The notes below the pieces were generated by a model that searched no databases, was not told the DNA's origin, and worked only from the letters and a program-made list of their open reading frames with translations. Made by a program: the position numbers and the translations under genes. From Microbacterium kunmingense (GTDB lineage: Bacteria > Actinomycetota > Actinomycetes > Actinomycetales > Microbacteriaceae), in contig NZ_JAKNUS010000003.1 in assembly GCF_023155745.1 (NCBI RefSeq), forward strand, positions 310,001 to 374,000: a stretch of DNA of 64,000 nt, read 5' to 3'. Numbering within the stretch: position 1 is the stretch's first letter; each line of letters begins with the position of its first letter. Of the stretch, positions 10,046 to 19,115 are shown piece after piece.

Positions 10046-11476
10046 TCAGGGGTAGACGATGGTCGGCGGCGCCGCGGCATCGGACGGCCACACCGGATAG
10101 CCGGCGAGCGCGTTGTCACCTGCGAGCGACAGACCGGCGTGGATCACGCCCCCGGAGGTCTCGATCACCGACACCGAGCGGGCATCCACGGGCACCACGG
10201 CCGACGCACCCGCGGGGAGGTCGACGGCCTGGATCACGGCGCCGTCGAGGGTGGAGACGGTGACACCGGCCACATCGTCGCCGCTGTTGAACAGGCTGAG
10301 CACGGCGGGCGGCCCCGCGGGCGCCGCGACGAGCGCGGTGGCGCCGAGGACCGGGGCCGAAGTGAACCACGCGAAGTCGCTTCCCTGCACGAATCCGCTC
10401 GTGTGCCATGCCGCCGCGACGACGGGGGCGTTCGCGTCGACGCGGACGATGTACTCGCCCTCGGTGAGCCCTGTCACCTCGGCTTCCAAGGGGACACCGG
10501 GCTCGAGCGGCACGCTCACGGGCGACCCGACGCTCGCGCCGGTGGCCGCGTCGACCGCGGTCACGGTCGCCGAGATCGGACCGGCCTCGCCCGCGGCGGG
10601 AGCCATGACGCGGACGATCGTCTGCGCTCCCTCACCGGCACCTTCACCCTGGGTCGGAGCGGGCACCGCCACTCCCGCGATGACCTGCTCGGTCGACGGC
10701 GCCACGATCGGGCCGATCTGGTCGATGCCGGCGGCCTGCAGGGTGCGGGTGACGCTGGTCTGCAGCGACGCCTGAATGGGCGCGCCGGTGGCCGTCACGC
10801 GGATGACCGGGCTCTGCTCACCCAGGAGCAGCCCGGCGAGGGGGACGATGCGCTGGGCGCCGGCACGCACGACGATGTCGGCGCCGCCGGCGGGCTGCTG
10901 CTCGCCCGATGCGCCGAAGAGGGTGAGCTGCACGGTCGCGGGGACGGTGCCGGGGTTGGTGAGGATGACGAGATCGGCGGCCCCCGTCGTGCCCGACCCC
11001 CCGACGAGCCACGACTCGGTCAGGGGCGGACGGCAGGCGGACGCGGCGAAGCCGGAGAGATCGGGATCCGAGACCGTCGCCGCCCCCGCGGCGGCGAGGA
11101 GCGCGGGCTCCCGGTTCTCGGGCTCGGCCGCGTAGGCCTCGGGACCGGCGGCCTCGGGCACCTCGGTCTCCAGGACGCGGGGCGCCGCCGCCGCGGCATC
11201 CGGTCGCCCGCCGCTCGTGACCGACGCTGCGGCCGCCTGGCTCAGCCCGAGCGCGTTCTCGGCGGTCCGGCCGAGGGCGACGAGGCCGCCGGGGCAGGCG
11301 AGGGTCACGGTGTCGGGCTCGGGGGTCACCGACAGCGCGAGCGGCGCCCGCTCCACCGTCGGCCACGGCACGGCCGACAGGGTCACGACGCCGACGACGA
11401 AGCCGGCGGCGGCCAGGGTGCCTGCCAGCATCCGGGCGCTCGTCGCGGCCCAGCGGAATCTACGGCGATCGCTCAT
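10046..11476 (-). CDS. DUF5719 family secreted or membrane-anchored protein
   Basis: A 476-residue protein with one N-terminal membrane segment (about 15-36, MLAGTLAAAGFVVGVV) and a large Ala/Gly/Val-rich beta domain outside the membrane, rich in short Thr-Val strands; it fits DUF5719. Two cysteines (CPGG, ACRPP) could pair. The ATG at 11476 overlaps the TGA of the upstream glycosyltransferase (ATGA), showing translational coupling and arguing against the longer in-frame start. It probably works with that glycosyltransferase in envelope glycan synthesis. This is inferred from context. Confidence 0.8.
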   Translation of the reverse strand: MSDRRRFRWAATSARMLAGTLAAAGFVVGVVTLSAVPWPTVERAPLALSVTPEPDTVTLACPGGLVALGRTAENALGLSQAAAASVTSGGRPDAAAAAPRVLETEVPEAAGPEAYAAEPENREPALLAAAGAATVSDPDLSGFAASACRPPLTESWLVGGSGTTGAADLVILTNPGTVPATVQLTLFGASGEQQPAGGADIVVRAGAQRIVPLAGLLLGEQSPVIRVTATGAPIQASLQTSVTRTLQAAGIDQIGPIVAPSTEQVIAGVAVPAPTQGEGAGEGAQTIVRVMAPAAGEAGPISATVTAVDAATGASVGSPVSVPLEPGVPLEAEVTGLTEGEYIVRVDANAPVVAAAWHTSGFVQGSDFAWFTSAPVLGATALVAAPAGPPAVLSLFNSGDDVAGVTVSTLDGAVIQAVDLPAGASAVVPVDARSVSVIETSGGVIHAGLSLAGDNALAGYPVWPSDAAAPPTIVYP

Positions 11477-14349
11477 CGGTCCTCCACGGCGCCGGGCCCC
11501 CTGGTTCCGAATCCGACGATGCGCGGCGTCCGTCGCGCGGCCCGGCGCGAGGCGCGCGTGGGAACGGCGAGGAGGAGCGCGACGGCGAGAACGGCGAGGT
11601 TCGCCCACAGGATCAGACGCGACAGGTCGGCGGCCGATGCCGGCAGCCCCGGGCGCTCGGCGACGTCGCCGGTGACCCGCCACAGCTCGCCCTTCGGGGT
11701 GGCGCCGGCGTTGTCGAGCCCGCCGCGCTGGTCGAGGGCGAGCACGGCGTCGAGGCGGAAGGCGCGGGCGGCATCCGATTCGGGCGCGGCGGCCGGGGCG
11801 AGCACGACGAAGCCGATACCGTGACCGGCGAGCTCGGCGACCGAGCCCTCCCCGGTGGTGGAGATGAGGTCCACCGCCAGCGTCGCCACGGTCGCATCGT
11901 CGGGGGTCGGCGTCGCCCGGGTGGCGGCCACGGTGCTCTGTCCGCTGAGCGTCTCGCTCTCACCCCACACCACCGTCGCCGCCACACCGCCGGAGTTCTG
12001 GGGTGTGAGCACCAGGGTCCCGACATCGGGGTCGTCGCCGCCCTCGGCGGCGATGAACGCCGGCAGCGTGCTGTCGGGCCCGTTCATGAGCTGCGACGCG
12101 CCGCGTGCGAGGGCGGTCAGCTGCGGCACCGCGAGGACGGCGATCGCGAGTCCCGCCGTGAGGGCGACGGCGACGCGCGCAGCGCGCATCCGTGGCGCGA
12201 ACCCGGCGTCCAGTGAGACGAGAGCGCCGCCGACCATGCCGACCCACGCGAGGGACAGGCCGGGGCCGGGCCACAGCGGCACGCTCTGGCCCTGCACCAC
12301 CGAGACCGAGATGCCGACCGCCACGAACGCGGTGACGATGCCGAGGGCGGTGATGACGAGCAGGCTGATGCCGGTCGCCCACCGCGGGGTGAGCGGGGCC
12401 AGCAGCGCGAGCACAGCGAGCGGGGCGACCAGGAGCGGCACCCACCACACCCAGACGCCCTCGAGCATCGTCGCCCATCCCGCGGCGTCGGTCGACGGCA
12501 GGCCCGCGATCAGCAGGCTCCGGCCGACGACGTCGGCCCCGACCTGAGGTCCGGGCCACGGCAGACCCGGGTCGGCCACGAGCGCCCACCACTGTCCGGC
12601 CATCCCCTGCCACCAGACGAGGGGCGCGACCATGACCACGGTGGGGACGAGCGTCCACACCAGCTGCGCGGTTCCGCGCCCCGACCGGACGACGATGGAC
12701 AGCAGCAGCGCCAGCACCCAGAGCGCGACGAATGCGGGCGCGAGCGAGGGCGCGCAGGCGATGACGGCCGCGAGGAGCAGCGAGGCGACCCCGGCTGCTG
12801 CCCACGAACGGTGGGCGACCGAGCCGGTGTAGAACAGCCAGGGCAGAAGAAGATGAAGGATGACCGCGGCCGGCCGTCCGTCGGTGAGCGCGGCCAGGAA
12901 CGCCGGGGCGAGGGCCCAGAGGGCGCCGCCGAGGATCCGCAGCCCCGCGCGCTCGGTCAGGCGTGTGGCGGCGAACCAGCCGCCCGCGGCGGCGAGCGGC
13001 AGCGCGAGGACCCACAGCAGCACCAGCGCCCGTGACGGGTCACCCGGCCAGAAGCTGCCGAGGACGGCGAGGATCGTCACGAACGGGTCGGCGGGGCCGA
13101 CGACGTCGAGGCCGAGCTGGCGCCGCCCGAACGCCGCGTCGGTCCAGAGCTCGGTCAGCGTGGTGCGCAGCGGCAGGAGGCCGCCGCCGCCGAGGACGGG
13201 CCAGGCCAGGAGCGCGGTGAACGCCGCGACCGAGACGACGAGCGCGCCGAGCACGAGCCACGCCCCGCCGCCGGTGAAGAAGTGCAGGTCGCTGCGGACG
13301 TAGACTCCCGCGTCGGTGGCCGCCTCGGCGTCGGCCTCGTCGTCGAGGCGCTCGCGCAGCTCGCTCTGGGAGATCCGGAGCGCGGACAGCTGCAGCCACG
13401 ACGCCCGACGCGTGCGGCGGATGCGACGGCGAGCCCGCACCACATGCGGGATGCGCACGAGGGCCATCACCGCAGCCCCCCATTCGGGGAGCACCCGCTC
13501 GGGCTGTTTGGTGACGAGGTGCGCGGCGGTGCGCCACACCGCGATGGGGAGGATCGTCACCCACAGGGCGAGCACCGCGGCCGGGTGGGCGTACACCAGG
13601 CGCCGGTGCAGCTCGGCGGCGCGCGTGGCGAACGCGCGGCGGCGACGCCGGCGCCCCGTGGTGGGTTCGGGAAGACCGGCGACGCCGTCTCCCGCGGTGG
13701 CGACGAGGGCTGACGGGACGATCGAGACCCGAGACCCGGCCAGGCGCGCGCGGATGCCGAGGTCGAGACCCTCGTCGGCGCCGCTGAGCCCTGGGTCGAG
13801 CCCCTCGAGCTGTCGCCACGCGTCGGCGCGGACGAGGAGGCCGCGCACGTCGGCGCCGAGCACATCCTGGCGCGCGTCGTGCTGGCCCTGGTCGAGCTCG
13901 CCGTCGGCGAGTCCCACCGTCCGGCCGAGACGGGTGAGCGTCGTCCCGAGGGAGACGATCTCGCTGCGGTCGTCCCACCGCACGAGCTTCGGAGCGACGA
14001 AGGCCACCGACGGGGCGAGCTCGAGAGCGCCGACGAGCTGGCGGAGCGCATCGGGTTCGGGCGCGGTGTCCTGCGCCAGAAGCCACACCGCGTCGCCGTC
14101 GAGCCGGTGGGAGGCCAGGGCGGTGGCGGCGGCGAACCCGGTCGAGGCCCCGGCGGTGATCACCGATTCGGCGCCCGAGGCCGCCGCGATCTCCGACAGC
14201 CCGGCGCTCTCGCCGCACAGCACGATCGTCAGCACGTCGACGGGGCGAGACTGCTGCCGCAGCGCCGCCAGCGTGCGACGCAGGTGGGGGGCCGCCGTCG
14301 TCCGCCCGTCGGGGCGCACGACGAGAAAGGCGTGGACTCTCGCGGGCAT
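11473..14349 (-). CDS. Large glycosyltransferase family 2 / polytopic membrane protein
   Basis: A 958-residue fusion. Residues 1-225 form a GT2-like domain (HAFLVVRPDG, an LRQQSRPVDVLTIVL strand, WLLAQDTAPEPDALRQL with a D-x-D-like site, and GADEGLDLGIRARLAG). This is followed by about a dozen membrane helices from residue 255 to 770, a soluble outer domain (about 780-900) and one last helix before an Arg-rich tail. The layout matches actinobacterial membrane glycosyltransferases near whiB2 and manA. The acceptor is unknown. It is translationally coupled to DUF5719. A TAGGCT hexamer 9 bases before the ATG suggests a leaderless message. Confidence 0.85.
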   Translation of the reverse strand: MPARVHAFLVVRPDGRTTAAPHLRRTLAALRQQSRPVDVLTIVLCGESAGLSEIAAASGAESVITAGASTGFAAATALASHRLDGDAVWLLAQDTAPEPDALRQLVGALELAPSVAFVAPKLVRWDDRSEIVSLGTTLTRLGRTVGLADGELDQGQHDARQDVLGADVRGLLVRADAWRQLEGLDPGLSGADEGLDLGIRARLAGSRVSIVPSALVATAGDGVAGLPEPTTGRRRRRRAFATRAAELHRRLVYAHPAAVLALWVTILPIAVWRTAAHLVTKQPERVLPEWGAAVMALVRIPHVVRARRRIRRTRRASWLQLSALRISQSELRERLDDEADAEAATDAGVYVRSDLHFFTGGGAWLVLGALVVSVAAFTALLAWPVLGGGGLLPLRTTLTELWTDAAFGRRQLGLDVVGPADPFVTILAVLGSFWPGDPSRALVLLWVLALPLAAAGGWFAATRLTERAGLRILGGALWALAPAFLAALTDGRPAAVILHLLLPWLFYTGSVAHRSWAAAGVASLLLAAVIACAPSLAPAFVALWVLALLLSIVVRSGRGTAQLVWTLVPTVVMVAPLVWWQGMAGQWWALVADPGLPWPGPQVGADVVGRSLLIAGLPSTDAAGWATMLEGVWVWWVPLLVAPLAVLALLAPLTPRWATGISLLVITALGIVTAFVAVGISVSVVQGQSVPLWPGPGLSLAWVGMVGGALVSLDAGFAPRMRAARVAVALTAGLAIAVLAVPQLTALARGASQLMNGPDSTLPAFIAAEGGDDPDVGTLVLTPQNSGGVAATVVWGESETLSGQSTVAATRATPTPDDATVATLAVDLISTTGEGSVAELAGHGIGFVVLAPAAAPESDAARAFRLDAVLALDQRGGLDNAGATPKGELWRVTGDVAERPGLPASAADLSRLILWANLAVLAVALLLAVPTRASRRAARRTPRIVGFGTRGPGAVEDR

Positions 14350-14358
14350 GACCTGGTC

Positions 14359-14364
14359 AGCCTA
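14359..14364 (-). promoter_or_regulatory. Leaderless -10 (TAGGCT) of the large glycosyltransferase gene
   Basis: TAGGCT on the minus strand lies 9 bases before the ATG at 14349. Confidence 0.45.
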
Positions 14365-14403
14365 GGCGGGGAAGCCGACGGGCCGCGTCGCACGCGCCGC
14401 GAA

Positions 14404-14443
14404 GACGACGAAGGGGACGCCGCAGCATCCCCTCGTCATCGTC
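14404..14443 (-). terminator. Imperfect hairpin after the whiB gene
   Basis: GACGACGAAGGGGA (14404-14417) pairs imperfectly with TCCCCTCGTCATCGTC (14428-14443) across a 10-base loop. It starts directly downstream of the whiB stop and before the next promoter on the same strand. Confidence 0.5.
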
Positions 14444-14444
14444 G

Positions 14445-14768
14445 TCAGCCGGCCCTCCGCTTGAGCTTGCGGCGCTCCCGCTCGCTCAGCCCGCCCCAGA
14501 TGCCGAACCGCTCGTCGTTCTGCAGCGCGTACTCCAGGCATTCCGTGCGAACGTCGCACGAGGAGCAGATGCGCTTGGCATCACGGGTCGAGCCGCCCTT
14601 CTCGGGGAAGAACGCCTCGGGGTCGGTCTGTGCGCACAGCGCGTCGGTCTGCCAGCTGAGCTGGGTCCCTTCGTCTTCGACGACGGGGCGACGAACGCCC
14701 GGGACCCCTAGTTGAACCGGATCGACGAACCAATTGTCGGGAACGCCGGAACGGTATTGCGCCGCCAT
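14445..14768 (-). CDS. whiB2: WhiB-family iron-sulfur transcriptional regulator (WhiB2/WhmD-like)
   Basis: A 107-residue WhiB protein with the four cluster-binding cysteines at 45, 68, 71 and 77 (C-x22-C-x2-C-x5-C), the conserved GIWGG turn (89-93), and the basic tail KLKRRAG. It would bind a [4Fe-4S] cluster and sigma factor. WhiB2/WhmD controls septation in mycobacteria and WhiB/WhmD-type proteins control division or development in other actinobacteria. The start at 14768 follows GGGAG. The location between manA and the DUF3499/Rv3259-like pair matches whiB2 (Rv3260c), which is why I use that symbol. Confidence 0.92.
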   Translation of the reverse strand: MAAQYRSGVPDNWFVDPVQLGVPGVRRPVVEDEGTQLSWQTDALCAQTDPEAFFPEKGGSTRDAKRICSSCDVRTECLEYALQNDERFGIWGGLSERERRKLKRRAG

Positions 14769-14813
14769 CTCGTTCTCCCACCTGTCACCCACGCCCTGCT
14801 GCGTGTACGAGTA

Positions 14814-14842
14814 ATTACACCCGTGTAGTTCCCCGCGGTCAA
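14814..14842 (-). promoter_or_regulatory. SigA-type promoter of whiB
   Basis: On the minus strand TTGACC (14837-14842) and TGTAAT (14814-14819) are separated by exactly 17 bases, close to the vegetative consensus. This predicts a start of transcription near 14807 and a leader of about 40 bases with a Shine-Dalgarno site. It is the best two-box promoter I found in the window. Confidence 0.75.
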
Positions 14843-14911
14843 GTCGCAGATCGTAAACCCTCAACCGGCGGGTGAATCTTCACGACGCGCCGTCGGCGTG
14901 TCGCGGTTCGA

Positions 14912-14943
14912 TCTCATCCCGCGGAAACCCGCGGCAGATGAGA
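14912..14943 (-). terminator. Hairpin downstream of manA
   Basis: TCTCATC-CCGCGG (14912-14924) pairs with CCGCGG-CA-GATGAGA (14929-14943) across a loop of four, with a two-base bulge. It lies 7 bases beyond the manA stop on the minus strand. Confidence 0.65.
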
Positions 14944-14949
14944 GAAGTC

Positions 14950-16104
14950 TCACCGACCGGGCTCGGCGAAGTAGACGCGGCCGGTCCCGTGCAGCACGAC
15001 GGCGCTCTCGTCGGGCGCGACGAGGACCGCGCGCCCCGGGCGCAGCGGCACGGCGTCGCCGCCGCCTCCCGCCACCGTCACGTCGCCCTCCGTCGCGACG
15101 ACGAGCGCCGTGCCCGACAGCGGGACCTCCACCGCGCTCCCCCGCACCTCGACTGAGGTCAGCGCGAAGTCCGCGACCGGCACGTCGTAGCGACCGATCC
15201 CCTCGCCATCGGGGCGTGGGCGCACCACGCGGGCGGGGCCCGGCGTCGTGTCGACGATGGAGAGCAGTTCGTCGACGTCGATGTGCTTGGGCGTGAGGCC
15301 CCCGCGCAGCACATTGTCGCTGGCCGCCATGATCTCCACCCCGAGTCCGCGTACGTAGGCGTGGAGCACCCCGGCGTCGACGAACAGTCCTTCGCCGCGA
15401 CGGAGGGTGACGAGGTTCATGAGGAGAGCCACGACGACGCCCGGGTCACCCGGATGCTCGGCGATGAGCCGGCGCGCGTTGTCCAACTCGGCGGCGAACT
15501 CGTCCGAGCGCGCGGAGTGCACCGCCGCGAGGAACGCCGAGAGGTCGTCGGGCGTCGCACCCGAGAGTGCCCAGACGAGCGCCCGACGAAGTGCGGTCTC
15601 GGGATCGGATGCGGCGAGCGCGGCCGACAGCGGCGCGGCGGCGTCGCCGAGCGCCGCCAGCAGGCGACGGGTGTCGCCGACCTCGCGAAGCCCCGCGAGG
15701 GCGACGAACTCGTCGGAGACGGCGACGATGAGCTCGGGCTTGTGATTCAGGTCGCGGTAGGTGCGGTGTGCGGCATCCACCGGGACGCCCGCCGCATCCT
15801 CGCGGGCGAAGCCCTCCTGGGCCTGCGCGATGGTCGGGTGCGCCTGGATGGACAGGGCGGATGCCGCGGCGAGGAGCTTCAGCAGATAGGGGAGGCGCTC
15901 GGGCGCTCCGGCCGCCCGGCCCTCCGCCGCGAGCCAGGCATCAAGCGTCCGCCCGTCAGCGACCCGGGCGGGTGAGCCGGGGTGGTCGCCGAACCACACC
16001 TCCGCCTCCGGGCGGCCGGAGGGCTCGCGCCCTTCGAGGTCGGCGAGGAGGGTGGTCGATCCCCAGGCGTAGTCACGGGGATCGTTCGCGATCGGCACCA
16101 GCAT
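14950..16104 (-). CDS. manA: Mannose-6-phosphate isomerase, class I
   Basis: A 384-residue type I phosphomannose isomerase converting fructose-6-phosphate and mannose-6-phosphate, feeding GDP-mannose for glycolipids and wall glycans. Zinc-site motifs are visible: QAHP (87-90), LNHKPE (119-124) and the downstream VLHAYVRGLGVEIMAASDN block with the catalytic-region arginine LRGGLTPKH. Length fits the family. It is divergent from the first O-antigen-ligase-like gene across 43 bases that hold two leaderless promoters. Genomic position matches Rv3255c. Confidence 0.95.
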   Translation of the reverse strand: MLVPIANDPRDYAWGSTTLLADLEGREPSGRPEAEVWFGDHPGSPARVADGRTLDAWLAAEGRAAGAPERLPYLLKLLAAASALSIQAHPTIAQAQEGFAREDAAGVPVDAAHRTYRDLNHKPELIVAVSDEFVALAGLREVGDTRRLLAALGDAAAPLSAALAASDPETALRRALVWALSGATPDDLSAFLAAVHSARSDEFAAELDNARRLIAEHPGDPGVVVALLMNLVTLRRGEGLFVDAGVLHAYVRGLGVEIMAASDNVLRGGLTPKHIDVDELLSIVDTTPGPARVVRPRPDGEGIGRYDVPVADFALTSVEVRGSAVEVPLSGTALVVATEGDVTVAGGGGDAVPLRPGRAVLVAPDESAVVLHGTGRVYFAEPGR

Positions 16105-16110
16105 GGGTCC

Positions 16111-16116
16111 AGCCTA
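16111..16116 (-). promoter_or_regulatory. Leaderless -10 (TAGGCT) of manA
   Basis: TAGGCT on the minus strand lies exactly 6 bases before the ATG at 16104. Confidence 0.5.
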
Positions 16117-16132
16117 AGAGCGTCGCCGCAGG

Positions 16133-16138
16133 TAGCCT
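16133..16138 (+). promoter_or_regulatory. Leaderless -10 (TAGCCT) of the first O-antigen-ligase-like gene
   Basis: TAGCCT lies 9 bases before the ATG at 16148. Confidence 0.4.
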
Positions 16139-16147
16139 GAATGCACC

Positions 16148-17743
16148 ATGGCCGTCCACACGAAGCATCCGGTCGCGGCACGCCCCGGCCCGCCTGTGCG
16201 CGAGAAGACAGGCCATCTGCTCCTGCGCGCGTGGTGCATCTTCGTGCTCGCCTCGATGCTCGCCGGCGTCGGCTGGGTCAACGTGCTCGGCGACGCCGGC
16301 GCCGGGGTGCTGATGATCTCGGCCGGCGTGGTATCGGTGATCGCGTGGGTCGTCATCCGTCCCCCCTTCCAGTGGCGACGGCTGCCCTGGTTCGCGGTGG
16401 CGTACGTCGCGTGGGCGGCGCTGTCCCTGACGTGGTCGGCGTGGCTCGGGACATCCGTCCTCACCTGGCTGCTTCTGGCCCTCACGAGCCTCCAGGGCCT
16501 GTTCGTCGCGGCGATGCTGACCTGGCGAGAGATCGTCCGCGCCGTCGCGTCGGCCCTGAAGTGGGTGCTCGGGCTGTCGCTGCTGTTCGAACTGGCGGTG
16601 TCGCTCTTCGTGCAGGGGCCGCTCCTTCCCGGCTTCGTGCTCCCCGACCCGAACGTCGACTACGACCCGATCGTCTACTGGTCGCGCGACAACCTCTTCG
16701 ACGGCGGGCGCCTCCAGGGCCTCATGGGCAACGCCAATCTCCTCGGCCCCGTGGCCCTCCTCGGCATCATCGTCTTCGCGATCCGCTTCGCCGCGCGCGC
16801 ACCGCGGCGGGTGCTGCTCATCGGGTGGATCGCGCTCGCGGCATTCCTCTACGTGCGGGCGGCCTCGGCGACGGCCTTCCTCGCCGGGGTGCTCGCCCTC
16901 ATCGTCCTCATCACCGTTCTCCTCATGCGGCGCACGCGCCGACCCGGGGAGCGCACGCGCTGGTACATCGCCTATGCCGTCATCGCGATCGGCGGGGGGC
17001 TCGCGCTGTGGTTCTTCCGCGACGCGCTCTTCCGCGCCGTCGGCCGCGAGAGCGACCTGACGGGACGCCAGGGCATCTGGCAGGCGGTGCTCGAGCGGGC
17101 GAACGAGCGTCCCGTCGTGGGGTGGGGTTTCGCCACGCCGTGGCTGCCGTCGGAGCCGCTGTTCGACCGCTGGATCGTCGACCACGGCGAGACCGTGATG
17201 CAGGCGCACAACATGTGGCTCGACGTCTACCTGCAGCTCGGCATCATCGGCGTCGTCCTTTTCGCCGCCGCCCTCCTCGCCTTCATCTGGCGGGCGTGGT
17301 TCTTCGCCGTGGACCGTCCCCGCTGGGACCTCCGCGCCGACCGCCCCTACTCCCCCCTCACCCTCCTGCCGACGCTCGTCGGCGCGATCCTGCTCGTGCA
17401 GGGGGTGGCCGAGTCCACGCCGCTGCTGATGTGGGGCTGGATGTTCCTGGTGATGCTCGGCGGCAAGATCAAGCAGACGCCGCACGTCGGCGTGGGCCCG
17501 ACCGAGCGGTCGCTCGCGATCGAGCGCGGCGAACTGATGCTCGACACCGTCCGCACCGAGAACCCGCGCCCGCGGTCCCGCGCGGTGCCGCTCGCCGAGG
17601 GAACGCCTGCGAAGGGGGTCGCCGCCGGTGGCTCCGCGCCGGGCAACTCGCCCTCTGACGGCACGGCGCGGGGCAGCACGTCGCCTGGCAACGGGCCCGC
17701 CGACCGCACCCGCGCCGACAGCGCCGCGAAGCCGACGCCGTGA
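16148..17743 (+). CDS. O-antigen ligase/polymerase family membrane protein (first of two)
   Basis: A 531-residue protein with about ten to eleven membrane helices and a large loop typical of the Wzy_C/WaaL superfamily, including the block GRQGIWQAVLERANERPVVGWGF followed by QAHNMWLDVYLQLGIIGVV, where family members carry the functional Arg and His. The last 75 residues form a Pro/Ser/Ala-rich soluble tail. It probably joins or transfers undecaprenyl-linked glycan chains on the outer side of the membrane. Its stop overlaps the next start (GTGA), so the two ligase-like proteins are made together. Polymerase versus ligase cannot be told from sequence. Confidence 0.85.
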   Translation: MAVHTKHPVAARPGPPVREKTGHLLLRAWCIFVLASMLAGVGWVNVLGDAGAGVLMISAGVVSVIAWVVIRPPFQWRRLPWFAVAYVAWAALSLTWSAWLGTSVLTWLLLALTSLQGLFVAAMLTWREIVRAVASALKWVLGLSLLFELAVSLFVQGPLLPGFVLPDPNVDYDPIVYWSRDNLFDGGRLQGLMGNANLLGPVALLGIIVFAIRFAARAPRRVLLIGWIALAAFLYVRAASATAFLAGVLALIVLITVLLMRRTRRPGERTRWYIAYAVIAIGGGLALWFFRDALFRAVGRESDLTGRQGIWQAVLERANERPVVGWGFATPWLPSEPLFDRWIVDHGETVMQAHNMWLDVYLQLGIIGVVLFAAALLAFIWRAWFFAVDRPRWDLRADRPYSPLTLLPTLVGAILLVQGVAESTPLLMWGWMFLVMLGGKIKQTPHVGVGPTERSLAIERGELMLDTVRTENPRPRSRAVPLAEGTPAKGVAAGGSAPGNSPSDGTARGSTSPGNGPADRTRADSAAKPTP

Positions 17744-19065
17744 CCGCCGCGGAGGCCGGCGCCGTGCAGCACGGGTGGTTGTCGCACCTGCTCGGCTCCG
17801 CCGCTTTCGCCCGCGCCTATTCGCTGTGCGTCCTGGGTGCGGTCTTCTCCGGCTTCCTCATCGAGCGGATGACCGGACGGGTGACCTACGTCACCATCAT
17901 CGCCGTGCTGTGCCTGTTCGGCGGCGCCATGCTCTTCGTCCGCCGCGGCGAGATCTCGCTCCTGCGGCTCGTGCCGACGACGCTGGTCGTCCTGGCCGGG
18001 TGGGCGTTCGTCAGCATCTTCTGGAGTTCCGACCCGGCGGGCTCGTTCTGGGGCTGGCTGTCCTTCGTCGCGATCGCCTTCCTGGCGGTGACGCTCGGCC
18101 ACGTCCGCGACACCCTGCAGACCGCCCGCGCCCTCGGAGACGTTCTGCGGGTGCTGTTGACGGTGTCGCTCGGAGTCGAGATCCTCAGCGGCATCCTTCT
18201 GGACACCCCCTTCCGATTCCTCGGGATCCAGGGGAACATCGCCCAGCTCGGTCCCATCCAGGGCATCTTCGGCACCCGCAACGTGCTGGGATTCGTCGCC
18301 GTGCTCGCCCTCATCACGTTCCTGATCGAATACCGCACGCAGTCGGTCAGACCCGGGATGTCGCTGTACTCGGTCATCCTCGCCGGAACCCTCGCGGTGC
18401 TCAGCGACTCCCCCACCGTGCTCGTGCTCGCGGTGGGCGTGGGCCTCGCCACCGCCGCGCTCGCGCTCGTGCGCCACACCGCGCCCGCCAGGCGGGGAGC
18501 GGTGCAATGGGCACTCGGCGCGCTGGTGGTCATCGGCATCGGCGTCGGGTACCTCGCCCGCCAGCAGATCGTGACGCTCCTCGGAGCCGGCACCGACTTC
18601 TCCATCCGCGTGGAGCTGTGGAACCGGATGGTGGATCTCATGCGGTTCCGTCCCGTGCAGGGGCAGGGCTGGTACGGCCCGTGGGATGTCGAGGAGTGGC
18701 CGTTCAACGCGCTGAACGCGCTGACCCGCACAACCCACGCCACCGGGCTGAACGCCTATCTCGACGTGCTGCTGCAGGTGGGCTGGGTGGGGCTTCTGCT
18801 CTTCCTGGCGTTCTGCACCGCCGCCCTCGTGCGCGCCTGGCTCGACGCCAGTGAGCGCCGATCGGTCATCTACGCCTGGACGCCGCTCATCCTCGTGGCG
18901 CTGCTGATCGACTCGCTGTTCGAGAGCTTCACCCTGTTCGGCATCGGCTGGCTGATGCTCGTCCTCTGCGCGGTGCGCGCGGGTCACTCCCGCTCCTGGC
19001 GCGAGCGCCTGGACACGCCCGACGATGTCGGCCCGGGGCTGCCCATCTTCGACGTGCCGCGGTAG
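17740..19065 (+). CDS. O-antigen ligase/polymerase family membrane protein (second of two)
   Basis: A 441-residue relative of the upstream gene, starting at a GTG inside the overlap GTGA. About eleven membrane helices; the periplasm-side motif region reads FSIRVELWNRMVDLMRFRPVQGQGW and THATGLNAYLDVLLQVGW, parallel to the Arg- and His-bearing blocks of its neighbour. Two adjacent members may act on different glycans or as a pair; this is inference. No paralogue-specific substrate hint is visible. Confidence 0.83.
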   Translation: MTAAEAGAVQHGWLSHLLGSAAFARAYSLCVLGAVFSGFLIERMTGRVTYVTIIAVLCLFGGAMLFVRRGEISLLRLVPTTLVVLAGWAFVSIFWSSDPAGSFWGWLSFVAIAFLAVTLGHVRDTLQTARALGDVLRVLLTVSLGVEILSGILLDTPFRFLGIQGNIAQLGPIQGIFGTRNVLGFVAVLALITFLIEYRTQSVRPGMSLYSVILAGTLAVLSDSPTVLVLAVGVGLATAALALVRHTAPARRGAVQWALGALVVIGIGVGYLARQQIVTLLGAGTDFSIRVELWNRMVDLMRFRPVQGQGWYGPWDVEEWPFNALNALTRTTHATGLNAYLDVLLQVGWVGLLLFLAFCTAALVRAWLDASERRSVIYAWTPLILVALLIDSLFESFTLFGIGWLMLVLCAVRAGHSRSWRERLDTPDDVGPGLPIFDVPR

Positions 19066-19100
19066 CGGGGCGTTCACCCGGAGTTCGGATGCGCCGCTGT

Positions 19101-19106
19101 TAGAAT
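19101..19106 (+). promoter_or_regulatory. Leaderless -10 (TAGAAT) of the GlfT-like gene
   Basis: TAGAAT, near consensus, lies 9 bases before the ATG at 19116. Confidence 0.5.
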
Positions 19107-19115
19107 CCTCGCGCC